Position numbers and translations under genes: made by a program
Source: a virus
IMG/VR virus record: IMGVR_UViG_3300036801_000149
Coordinates: 1 to 29,254 of that record
Reading direction: 5' to 3' (one strand)
Length of the DNA stretch: 29,254 nt
Part shown: positions 1 through 6,146 of the stretch, in pieces
Numbering within the stretch: position 1 is the stretch's first letter
Layout: each line of letters begins with the position of its first letter
The notes under the pieces: model-generated
What the model was told of the DNA's origin: nothing
Databases searched by the model: none
The model's input: only the letters and a program-made list of their open reading frames with translations

Positions 1-45
1 TGCGGCCTGATCATCAGCTACCTCTGCTGGCTGGCCCTGAAATGA
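1..45 (+). CDS. 3' end of an upstream gene (partial)
   Basis: An open frame runs in from the left edge and stops at TGA 43-45. The 14 visible residues (CGLIISYLCWLALK) are hydrophobic and could be the end of a membrane segment. The stop overlaps the ATG of the following ATPase in an ATGA arrangement, the coupling used throughout this window, which is the main support for it being a real gene end. Function cannot be inferred. Confidence 0.35.
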   Translation, partial: CGLIISYLCWLALK

Positions 46-1949
46 GCAAGATCGTCATCGGAAAATCCGGCAGCCGCAACTTTGCGATCGATCTGCCTAC
101 GTTCATTCCCACGCGCGGACTGGTGACTTCCGATTCCGGCGGCGGTAAGAGCTGGCTGCTGCGGCGAATCATCGAGCAGGCCTTCGGGAAGATTCAGATC
201 ATCGTGATCGATTACGAGGGGGAATTCTCCACACTCCGCGAAAAACTGGATTTCGTGATTGCGGCGCCGGGCGGTGAAACGCCGGCAGACGTCCGATCGG
301 CCGCGCTGCTGGCCCAGCGCGCGCTGGAATTCCGCTTCTCGCTGATCGCCGATATCTACGAGATGAAGCCCAGCGATCGGCATAAGTGGGTGCGGCTGTT
401 CCTGGAATCGCTGATCGACGCGCCGAAAAAGTTCTGGCATCCGGTGCTGGTGATCGTGGACGAGGCGCACGTATTTTGCCCCGAGCACGGCAAGGGAGAA
501 TCGGAAGCCTCCGAGGCGATGATCGCCCTGTGCACGCGCGGGCGCAAACGCGGTTTCGCCGCGCTGTGGGCCTCGCAGCGCCTGGCCACTGTGAACAAAG
601 ACGCAACCTCCATGCTGCTGAACCGGATGATCGGGCCCACCTTCGAAGACGTGAACCGGAAGCGCGCGGCGGAAGTGCTGGGCGTTCCCGAGGGAAAGAA
701 GGACCGCGCACCGTTTTTCAAAGAAATTCAGTTGCTCGAGCCGGGATATTTCTATTGCTTGGGGCGCGCCATCAGTCGGGAACGAGTGCTGGTGCGGGTG
801 GGGCCGGTGGAAACCACGCATCCGGAAACGGGAACGGCGGCGCGGAGCTACGAGCCTCCGCCACCTTCCGCGAAGATCAAGGCGCTTTTGCCGCAGCTCA
901 GCGATTTGCCCAAGACTGCCGAAGAAAAATCCAAAAACGAGGCTGAGCTTCGGCGCGAGATTCGCGAGCTCAAGGCTAGCTTGCGCCAGCAGCCGAAGCC
1001 GCCGGCGCCGCAGAAGCAGGAAGTTCGCGTGGCCGATCCGCGCGCGATCGAGCGAGCCATCGCCCCACTGCGCGAGGCGCTGGAGGCAGCCATGAAGATA
1101 CTCGTCAAAGTTCAGGTGCTGAATACCAAGGGCTCAAAGATCAGCGATGAGGAAATTCGGAAGGCCCTCGAGGCGACTGTCCGCGACGTGCGGCGTCTCG
1201 CCGAAGGGAAAATAGATGCGCGGGCCAGGGAACTCGATCACCTGAAGGCCGAATGCGGACGCCTGATCAAGCGCATCGAGCAGGTCTCTGGCAAGCACAG
1301 CCGAATTTCCATTGACGCTACGGCCGCCATCAGCGGCGCGCAGCCTATAAAAGTTTCGGGCGAGGAAATCCACAGGAAAGGATCTGCTCTGGAAAGTAAA
1401 GATACGCAGGCGAAAAGCAGCCATCCTCGCCCGGAAGTTTCTCACGCGGAATCGAATGGCGATAGCGAGCTCACCGGCCCGCAGCGCCGCATCTTGAAAG
1501 CCATAGCGGAATTCGAGGCCATCGGACGGACACAGATCTCGAAAGCATGGATCGCAGCGCGCTCGGGCGCGAGCTACACATCCAGCAGCTACGGAAACAA
1601 CCTGGGATTTCTGCGAAGTTCCGGATATATCGCCTATCCGGGTCCGGACCAGGTTGCGCTCACCGATAAAGGGCGGGAATCGGCGGGCGCAATCGAGCCG
1701 CCCTCCAGTTCCGAGGAGATGCTGAAAAGCTGCCTCGATCTCCTCTCGTCACCGCAGCAAAAAATCCTGCAAACGGCTTACGAGCGATACCCGACTCCGC
1801 TGGCCAAGGACGAGCTCGCCGAGCTCGTGGGCGTGAGCGCAGGATCGAGCTCTTACGGCAACAATCTCGGAGCTCTGCGATCGGCCGGCATGATCGAATA
1901 TTCGGGGCCGGGGCAAGTGAAAGCCGCGGATTGGTTGTTTCTCGAATGA
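42..1949 (+). CDS. HerA/DUF87-type ATPase with duplicated C-terminal winged-helix-like motif
   Basis: A 635-residue protein. Seen: a Walker A loop at residues 30-37 (SDSGGGKS), a Walker B at 135-143 (VLVIVDEAH), and a sensor-like segment ALWASQR at 174-180 following a basic GRKRG turn. This layout matches HerA/FtsK-like P-loop ATPases with a DUF87 core, which move or remodel DNA. Residues 290-415 are charged and helical, probably a coiled coil with a Pro-rich break near 318-326. The C-terminus carries two copies of one motif, around 512-537 and 602-626, sharing SSSYGNNLG, LRS, G-I and GP-QV positions; each looks like a small winged helix. The ATG at 42 overlaps the previous stop. The gene opens a coupled series of small genes. 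An exact role (DNA translocation, recombination or packaging aid) is inference; the ATPase call is firm. Confidence 0.8.
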   Translation: MSKIVIGKSGSRNFAIDLPTFIPTRGLVTSDSGGGKSWLLRRIIEQAFGKIQIIVIDYEGEFSTLREKLDFVIAAPGGETPADVRSAALLAQRALEFRFSLIADIYEMKPSDRHKWVRLFLESLIDAPKKFWHPVLVIVDEAHVFCPEHGKGESEASEAMIALCTRGRKRGFAALWASQRLATVNKDATSMLLNRMIGPTFEDVNRKRAAEVLGVPEGKKDRAPFFKEIQLLEPGYFYCLGRAISRERVLVRVGPVETTHPETGTAARSYEPPPPSAKIKALLPQLSDLPKTAEEKSKNEAELRREIRELKASLRQQPKPPAPQKQEVRVADPRAIERAIAPLREALEAAMKILVKVQVLNTKGSKISDEEIRKALEATVRDVRRLAEGKIDARARELDHLKAECGRLIKRIEQVSGKHSRISIDATAAISGAQPIKVSGEEIHRKGSALESKDTQAKSSHPRPEVSHAESNGDSELTGPQRRILKAIAEFEAIGRTQISKAWIAARSGASYTSSSYGNNLGFLRSSGYIAYPGPDQVALTDKGRESAGAIEPPSSSEEMLKSCLDLLSSPQQKILQTAYERYPTPLAKDELAELVGVSAGSSSYGNNLGALRSAGMIEYSGPGQVKAADWLFLE

Positions 1950-2158
1950 GCGCCACTTACGAAAACGCGCTCCAACAGGTCAAGGGCGAGCTGGAGATGC
2001 TTAAGCTTCGCGAAACGGCTGTTTTCGAAGCGATCAAGAGAATGGAGACTGCCCTTGAAGAGTATCAACGTCAGAAAATATCCATCAGCGGAGAACTCTC
2101 ACGCCTTCACCGTTTGAGAGATTCGCTCGAGGTTGCGGTGCGGAGCTCCGAACCGTGA
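1946..2158 (+). CDS. small coiled-coil protein
   Basis: A 70-residue protein read from ATG 1946, which overlaps the ATPase stop as ATGA. An in-frame start 15 bases upstream (1931) exists, but the overlap makes 1946 more likely. The chain is almost entirely charged and helical (ENALQQVKGELEMLKLRE onward), with heptad-like spacing of Leu and Ile, so a coiled coil is likely. It is not recognised as a named family. Position directly after an ATPase that also has a coiled coil suggests, only as inference, that it may pair with that protein. Confidence 0.6.
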   Translation: MSATYENALQQVKGELEMLKLRETAVFEAIKRMETALEEYQRQKISISGELSRLHRLRDSLEVAVRSSEP

Positions 2159-2364
2159 TCGGCGCGGAAAAACGCGATGCGAGGCCGCGGATCGGCGATC
2201 GCGTGAAGCTCACCGGCGGCCATCGGTTCGCCGGCTACACAGCAATATACCTCGGGGATAAGCCGTTTCCGTTTGGCGGCAAGCGCCCCTGGGTGCGCCT
2301 AGAGAGCGGAACCTGCGAGGAATGCTACGTCTCCGATCCCGAGACGCAAATGAGGAAGCTCTGA
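2155..2364 (+). CDS. small hypothetical protein, SH3-like beta pattern
   Basis: A 69-residue protein from GTG 2155, overlapping the previous stop as GTGA. Residues 13-60 alternate short predicted strands with glycine turns (IGDRVKLTGGHRFAGYTAIY, then WVRLESGTCEECYV), the pattern of a small SH3- or KOW-like barrel. Two Cys lie near the C-terminus (CEEC), possibly metal binding. No family is recognised. The stop at 2362-2364 overlaps the next ATG by one base. Confidence 0.55.
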   Translation: MIGAEKRDARPRIGDRVKLTGGHRFAGYTAIYLGDKPFPFGGKRPWVRLESGTCEECYVSDPETQMRKL

Positions 2365-2570
2365 TGAAAATCCTAAAATGCCCACATTGCGATTGGGATT
2401 CGCAGCGAGCTTGGAAACGATTCCGTATCAGGAAAGGCTACACGGCCAAATGGCGCGGTGCTTCCGAAGCGTTGCGGTGCCACCTTGAGATACACGGCAT
2501 TTTCCGTTCTGCTCATCGTGCGGCGAAAGCCGAGTTGTACCAACTAAATCGCGAAGCCGGGCGATCATGA
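2364..2570 (+). CDS. small putative zinc-finger protein
   Basis: A 68-residue protein started at ATG 2364, one base into the previous stop (TGATG). A longer in-frame start at 2322 would overlap the previous gene by 43 bases and put non-motif residues in front, so 2364 is preferred. The protein begins MKILKCPHCDWDSQ and later has RCHLEIHG and FRSAH, a CxxC followed by spaced Cys/His that could hold zinc. It is strongly basic in the middle, consistent with nucleic acid binding, but function is unknown. Confidence 0.5.
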   Translation: MKILKCPHCDWDSQRAWKRFRIRKGYTAKWRGASEALRCHLEIHGIFRSAHRAAKAELYQLNREAGRS

Positions 2571-2920
2571 ACCGGCTTTGGTGGGCCACGCTGAATCCAG
2601 GATCGCCGCGCTATCGAATCTGGCGCGAGATTCTCGACCAGGATGAAGTTCCGATCAAGCATTACGCGCCGGCGAAAGCCACGCTCGGAGTTCCGATGAC
2701 TGAGCGCGCCGTGGGAACGCCTGTGATGGAAGAAAACGTTGAAGTGTACGCGCTGGACCTTCAGGAGCTGGGCAGCGCGCAGATCAGAAGGCTGGCAGCG
2801 TTCGTTAGCGAGAAATTCAGTACGCCGGTGGACCAGGTAGAAGCGACGATTAGGATCGAAGGCTTTCCGATTCGCGCTGAGGACGTGATCGTGGCCTTCA
2901 GCATGCGAGCGTTCCTATGA
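2567..2920 (+). CDS. hypothetical protein
   Basis: A 117-residue protein, ATG 2567 overlapping the preceding stop as ATGA. It begins with a Trp-rich segment (MNRLWWATLNPGSPRYRIW) and ends with a compact alpha/beta stretch around residues 60-117. No catalytic motif or membrane segment is visible and I do not recognise the family. Coupled starts on both sides support expression as part of the small-gene operon. Confidence 0.55.
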   Translation: MNRLWWATLNPGSPRYRIWREILDQDEVPIKHYAPAKATLGVPMTERAVGTPVMEENVEVYALDLQELGSAQIRRLAAFVSEKFSTPVDQVEATIRIEGFPIRAEDVIVAFSMRAFL

Positions 2921-3102
2921 TGGCGAATGCGTTCAGTCCCGACCGCTATCAGGTTTGGCCGATCGACGGACTGTCGCCATACCGCTTCAAAGTGATCGAC
3001 ACCGAGAAGCACGGGAAAATATGCGCCCGCTGCTCGACCGCGGAGCTCGCCGCCGACATCGCTAAGCAGTTGAACGAGAAAGGCCACGTCGAAACCATAT
3101 GA
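2917..3102 (+). CDS. small hypothetical protein
   Basis: A 61-residue protein starting at ATG 2917, which overlaps the previous stop (ATGA). A second in-frame ATG follows at once at 2920, so the first residue is uncertain. Residues 10-38 contain alternating short strands (YQVWPIDGLSPYRFKVID), followed by a helix AELAADIAKQLNEKG. Two Cys (ICARC) could bind metal. Not recognised. Confidence 0.5.
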   Translation: MMANAFSPDRYQVWPIDGLSPYRFKVIDTEKHGKICARCSTAELAADIAKQLNEKGHVETI

Positions 3103-3302
3103 GCGGACGTCCGGAGCTGCGGCAAATCCTCGATCAGATCAGCGAGATATTCTGCATCGGCTGCGGCTGCAGCGATTACGCGCCTTGCGAAGGCGGATGC
3201 TCATGGGCCGCGACGGATCCCGAGACTGGCGTGGGAATCTGTTCGAATTGCGCCGCGAAGCCGCTCGAGGAGCTGCTCAGTGAAATGCCCACGCTGCAAT
3301 AG
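3099..3302 (+). CDS. Cys-rich zinc-binding-like small phage protein
   Basis: A 67-residue protein, ATG 3099 overlapping the previous stop as ATGA. Seen: a dense Cys pattern, CIGCGCSD, APCEGGCSW and GICSNC, between residues 18 and 53. This C-x2-C-x-C, C-x3-C, C-x2-C spacing resembles short zinc-binding proteins common in phage accessory gene blocks, where the function is generally unknown. The 3' end overlaps the start of another Cys-rich mini-protein at 3280. Confidence 0.6.
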   Translation: MSGRPELRQILDQISEIFCIGCGCSDYAPCEGGCSWAATDPETGVGICSNCAAKPLEELLSEMPTLQ

Positions 3303-3447
3303 CTGGCTCCGTGAGATCGAACCCAGCGCGATTTTCCTGCGCCACTTCATTTGCGATGAGTGCTGGAGCTGCTGGCGGCTGGAATCGAGCCTTTCGAAAA
3401 CCTGTCCGTTAGTACAGGTGCTGTCCTTTCGTCCAGGATGTAACTAG
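3280..3447 (+). CDS. 55-residue zinc-ribbon-like mini-protein
   Basis: A short frame from GTG 3280 to TAG 3447. It begins MKCPRCNSWLREIEP and continues HFICDECWSCW, giving CxxC at residues 3-6 and CxxCxxC at 25-31, a plausible zinc ribbon. A CGAGGAG ribosome-binding site lies upstream of the GTG at about the right distance, and the gene overlaps its neighbour by 23 bases, as is usual here. The Cys pairing and the ribosome site are the only support; no homologue is claimed. Confidence 0.5.
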   Translation: MKCPRCNSWLREIEPSAIFLRHFICDECWSCWRLESSLSKTCPLVQVLSFRPGCN

Positions 3448-3604
3448 CTGGAAACGCGCCACTTTTCTTTTCCTCTCGGTTTTACGCGGAATCCCGCATA
3501 TTCTCAGAGCACAGCTCCCACGCTCGAGGACGTCCTCCAGGTCCATCTCTGGGAGGCTCAATTCGACGCGCGGGTGCGCCCTCACGATAGAATTTCCCCA
3601 CTGA
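3448..3604. other. non-coding gap with palindrome
   Basis: No convincing gene on either strand. It holds a T-rich tract (3459-3484), then a perfect 12-base palindrome GAGGACGTCCTC at 3526-3537. That palindrome sits inside a wider imperfect pairing, AGCTCCCA at 3513-3520 with TGGGAGGCT at 3550-3558. This could be an operator or an RNA hairpin. No confident promoter hexamers were found. Confidence 0.3.
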
Positions 3605-4024
3605 ATGGCTTCCAAGACGATTTGCTCCGTCCCGCCAGGATGGACGCTAGACGATCACGCGCGCCACACCTGTTTCGATGGAAGCCATTCCCACCTTTCG
3701 TTTGCCGAAATAAATAAACGCGAAAAAACGGACGTCGTTTGCTGGCTCCGCCGGGCCACCAGCCGCGCGGAAAAAAGCGTGGTGCAAATTCATCTGCTCG
3801 AGCGGCGAGACGATTCCTGGGCCGGGCGCCAGTTATCCACCTACTCAATGCCTGGCGAACCGATGAACAAAGGGCTTTCGTTTCGGCTGGGACCATACCT
3901 CGCCAAACATGTCCGCCAGAACCATTCCTGGGCCGTGGTGATGTTTTCGCAGATCAATCGGCCGCGGGCGCAACGCGAATCCGCGATTCTCGAAGAAGGA
4001 GCACTCGAATGTTTGCCATCGTAA
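3605..4024 (+). CDS. hypothetical protein
   Basis: A 139-residue protein from ATG 3605 with no strong ribosome-binding site. It is rich in Arg, His and Trp, without membrane segments or a recognised motif. A His/Cys cluster near the N-terminus (DDHARHTCFDGSHSHLSF, residues 16-33) could bind metal, but this is inference. The last 16 bases overlap the next gene. It follows the non-coding gap, so it may begin a new transcription unit. Confidence 0.45.
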   Translation: MASKTICSVPPGWTLDDHARHTCFDGSHSHLSFAEINKREKTDVVCWLRRATSRAEKSVVQIHLLERRDDSWAGRQLSTYSMPGEPMNKGLSFRLGPYLAKHVRQNHSWAVVMFSQINRPRAQRESAILEEGALECLPS

Positions 4025-4296
4025 CGATCTTTGCCCTGATTATGCTGCATCCTCTGGCGGTGCTGATCGCGCTGCTGGTCTTCCCGCATGTTGTGACGCT
4101 GGTGCTTTGGTTCTTATTCATCTTCGCCCTCGGCATTCTGGTCGGTTTTCTATTCCGCGCAGCGATTGCTAGCGAGGTCTCGAAGCTGTCGCTCTCGACG
4201 ATCATCGCGCGACTCGAGAACCTGGCGAAAGAAGACGCGGAACGGATTCGCGAGGAAGTCAGCTCGTTCGCAGCATCGCTCCGCAAGCATCTATGA
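4009..4296 (+). CDS. small two-helix membrane protein
   Basis: A 95-residue protein. Start chosen at ATG 4009 because AGAAGGAG lies about seven bases upstream; the longer open frame from 3739 only shadows the preceding gene. Residues 3-25 and 28-51 are two hydrophobic membrane segments. Residues 60-95 form a charged amphipathic helix. The layout (two helices, charged cytoplasmic tail) fits a holin-like or generic phage inner-membrane protein, but no lysis genes are adjacent, so no function is assigned. Confidence 0.65.
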   Translation: MFAIVTIFALIMLHPLAVLIALLVFPHVVTLVLWFLFIFALGILVGFLFRAAIASEVSKLSLSTIIARLENLAKEDAERIREEVSSFAASLRKHL

Positions 4297-4333
4297 GCAC
4301 GTTATTCTGTAACAGCCGAGCGTGGGAGCGAGA

Positions 4334-4750
4334 ATGCCACGGTCCGCACAGCGAGTTTGTTGCGTCTGCAAGGCGGCGTGCAGCGGCCGCGTCTGCGAGA
4401 AGCATGCCAGCCAGGATCCGGAACGCGAGCGCGATCGATGGCGCGGATCCGCAGCCAGCCGCGGCTACGGCCGCCGGCACGAGGCCTGGCGCAAGCTCAT
4501 CCTGCATCGCGATCCGTTGTGCAAGATTGCTCACTTTTGCGGCGGCTTGTCTCCTTCTACCGTGGCCGATCACATCATTCAACTTCGCGCCGGCGGCGAT
4601 TGGAGCCTGGAGAACGGGCAGGGCGCGTGCGAGCCGTGCCACAACTGGAAGCGTGCGATGGAGTCGCGGCAGGGGGATAGGGGGGTCGAATCTCTGGAGG
4701 CCCTCCGCTGCGGACCGCGCAGCAGCCTCAAACACACACCCGCGAAATAA
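4334..4750 (+). CDS. HNH endonuclease
   Basis: A 138-residue HNH nuclease. Residues 44-64 (GYGRRHEAWRKLILHRDPLC) are the typical lead-in, ADHIIQL at 78-84 supplies the catalytic His, and LENGQGACEPCHNWK at 92-106 completes the fold. Cys at 63 and/or 69 with 99 and 102 probably hold a structural zinc. The N-terminus adds a Cys cluster (VCCVCKAAC). ATG 4334 is preferred over GTG 4322 because GGGAG precedes it. In HK97-like phages an HNH protein next to terminase is needed for cleavage at cos ends, and this gene lies just before the terminase block, so a packaging role is likely. Confidence 0.85.
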   Translation: MPRSAQRVCCVCKAACSGRVCEKHASQDPERERDRWRGSAASRGYGRRHEAWRKLILHRDPLCKIAHFCGGLSPSTVADHIIQLRAGGDWSLENGQGACEPCHNWKRAMESRQGDRGVESLEALRCGPRSSLKHTPAK

Positions 4751-4776
4751 AATTTTCGCGTTTTAATCATTTTTCG
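4741..4776 (+). terminator. putative rho-independent terminator after the HNH gene
   Basis: CGCGAAA (4741-4747) pairs with TTTCGCG (4754-4760) around a 6-base loop that includes the HNH stop codon. It is followed by a T-rich tract, TTTTAATCATTTTT. The stem is short (7 bp), so strength is uncertain. Confidence 0.5.
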
Positions 4777-4787
4777 ACTTTCGAAAA
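4771..4787 (+). promoter_or_regulatory. hairpin reaching the start codon of the next gene
   Basis: TTTTCGA (4771-4777) pairs perfectly with TCGAAAA (4781-4787) across a 3-base loop. The last base is the A of the next gene's ATG, and no Shine-Dalgarno sequence is present. It could modulate initiation or belong to the preceding terminator; its function is untested. Confidence 0.35.
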
Positions 4788-5221
4788 TGGCGACCGCAGC
4801 CCGAACGAGGCGAAAGCTTCTCGATCAGCAGCGCGTCACCGAATTCGCGGAATTCCGCGCGCTCAAATCGAAAATCGAGAAGTGGCTCGAAGGCTGCCGC
4901 GATAAATTCCTGGAGCAATTCGCAGAAGGCTACGTTTGCCCCACCGACGGCCCGTTCCTACTATCACTCGAAAAGGGCAGCCGGTCGAAGATCGACTGGA
5001 AACAGGAATTCTTCTGCCGCCTGAAAGCGGATTTCGAATCCGGCGGCAGCCCCTGCGATGTTGCCGAGCAGCTCGCGACGGTGAAGATGGCGGAGATGGA
5101 ACGCCTGGCCGGCCGCGACGAATTTCAGAGGATCGTTCCAAAGCCGAATCCCAGCTACGCCGGCAAGATAATGCGCGCGATCGTGAAGAAGCTCGATTCG
5201 CGGAGCTCTCGTGGGTTCTGA
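4787..5221 (+). CDS. hypothetical protein between HNH and terminase genes
   Basis: A 144-residue protein from ATG 4787. It is charged and mainly helical: residues 10-50 form a long helix (RKLLDQQRVTEFAEFRALKS onward), and residues 95-115 another (CDVAEQLATVKMAEMERL). There is no membrane segment or catalytic motif. No ribosome-binding site precedes the ATG. Not recognised; the position suggests a packaging or early morphogenesis accessory. Confidence 0.55.
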   Translation: MATAARTRRKLLDQQRVTEFAEFRALKSKIEKWLEGCRDKFLEQFAEGYVCPTDGPFLLSLEKGSRSKIDWKQEFFCRLKADFESGGSPCDVAEQLATVKMAEMERLAGRDEFQRIVPKPNPSYAGKIMRAIVKKLDSRSSRGF

Positions 5222-5224
5222 CAA

Positions 5225-5617
5225 GTGCTGCTAACCGTCAAGCGAGTCCGCGCGACGCCGGAATCGACTCAGGGCGAAATGCTCATCGACGGAGCATTCG
5301 AATGCTACACGCTCGAGCCGCGGATGGATCGATCGCAGGGCAAGCCCTATGCGGTTCCGGCCGGGACATATCCCTACACGGTGGCGCCGAGTTTGCATTT
5401 CGGCCGCAACGTCATCCGGATCGCGGATATTCCTGGATTCGACAACATCGAAGTGCATCCGGGAAATTTTCCAGCCGATACTCACGGGTGTTGCATCGTA
5501 GGATCCACTGAGGCCGAGAACTTCGTCGGGCATAGCAACGCGGAGTTCAGCGATCTGCTCGGCAAGATAGTCCCTGTCGGCCAGATTCAGTACATCGATC
5601 CCGAACCCGATGCCTAG
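5225..5617 (+). CDS. DUF5675-like protein (possible L,D-transpeptidase-like fold)
   Basis: A 130-residue protein from GTG 5225, three bases after the preceding stop. Seen: P-G-Y/P turns near residues 45-51, GRNVIRI at 60-66, then PGFDNIEVHPGN at 70-81 and DTHGCCIVGS at 85-94. The His...Asp-Thr-x-Gly-Cys arrangement is the signature of DUF5675 proteins. It recalls the His...Ser-His-Gly-Cys active site of YkuD L,D-transpeptidases. A role on peptidoglycan is therefore plausible but inferred. It is an odd neighbour for terminase, with which its stop overlaps. Confidence 0.65.
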   Translation: MLLTVKRVRATPESTQGEMLIDGAFECYTLEPRMDRSQGKPYAVPAGTYPYTVAPSLHFGRNVIRIADIPGFDNIEVHPGNFPADTHGCCIVGSTEAENFVGHSNAEFSDLLGKIVPVGQIQYIDPEPDA

Positions 5618-6146
5618 AGGATCCGGGCGGCGGCCGCTGCCTACGGCCGTGAAGAAGCTGCGCGGCAATCCTGGCAAGCGGCCGCTTAACAAGAACGAGC
5701 CCGCGGCACCGGCGCGCGATCCGGTGATGCCGAAAGGCCTCTCGGCCGCGGCGGCGCGGGAGTGGAAGGCGATTCTTCCGGAGCTCCGGCAGCTCGGCGT
5801 GCTTTCGACGATCGACGGCAAGGCCCTCGCGGCCTACTGCCACGCATACGCGCGCTGGATGGAAGCTGAGAGGGAAGTGAAGCGCCTCGGCATCGTCGTC
5901 GAAGAGCCGATCATGCACTTCGATCGCGAGACCGGTGAGAGCGAGCTTGATGGCTACCGCTACAAAAAGAATCCGGCCGTCACTATCTCCGAAACCGCGA
6001 TGAAGATTATGAAATCGTTCCTGGTCGAGTTCGGCATGACGCCGAGCTCCCGATCGCGCGTGCACATCGAAAAGCCGGCCGCCGAAGCGGATCCGCTGGA
6101 GCAATTCCTGAAGGGCACGCCGGCTCAGGGCAAGCATGTCAACTAA
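5610..6146 (+). CDS. terminase small subunit, P27 family
   Basis: A 178-residue protein starting at ATG 5610, overlapping the previous stop. The N-terminus has the basic, Pro-rich lead KKLRGNPGKRPLNKNEP followed by PKGLSAAAAREWKAILPELR, typical of the P27 family (PF05119) and matching its usual length of about 150-180. It recognises phage DNA and loads the large terminase. The central helices (residues 43-95) would form the DNA-binding/oligomer core. It overlaps the large terminase gene by 11 bases, as expected for the pair. Confidence 0.9.
   Translation: MPRGSGRRPLPTAVKKLRGNPGKRPLNKNEPAAPARDPVMPKGLSAAAAREWKAILPELRQLGVLSTIDGKALAAYCHAYARWMEAEREVKRLGIVVEEPIMHFDRETGESELDGYRYKKNPAVTISETAMKIMKSFLVEFGMTPSSRSRVHIEKPAAEADPLEQFLKGTPAQGKHVN

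Noticed and set aside
3409-3615. 68-residue minus-strand frame covering the non-coding gap
   Set aside because: No ribosome site, no motif, and it would be the only minus-strand gene in the window; evidence too weak.
4293-4766. 157-residue frame starting at an ATG overlapping the previous stop
   Set aside because: The stop-start overlap is tempting, but this frame is Ala/Arg low-complexity while the HNH motifs lie in the other frame; the overlap is probably chance.
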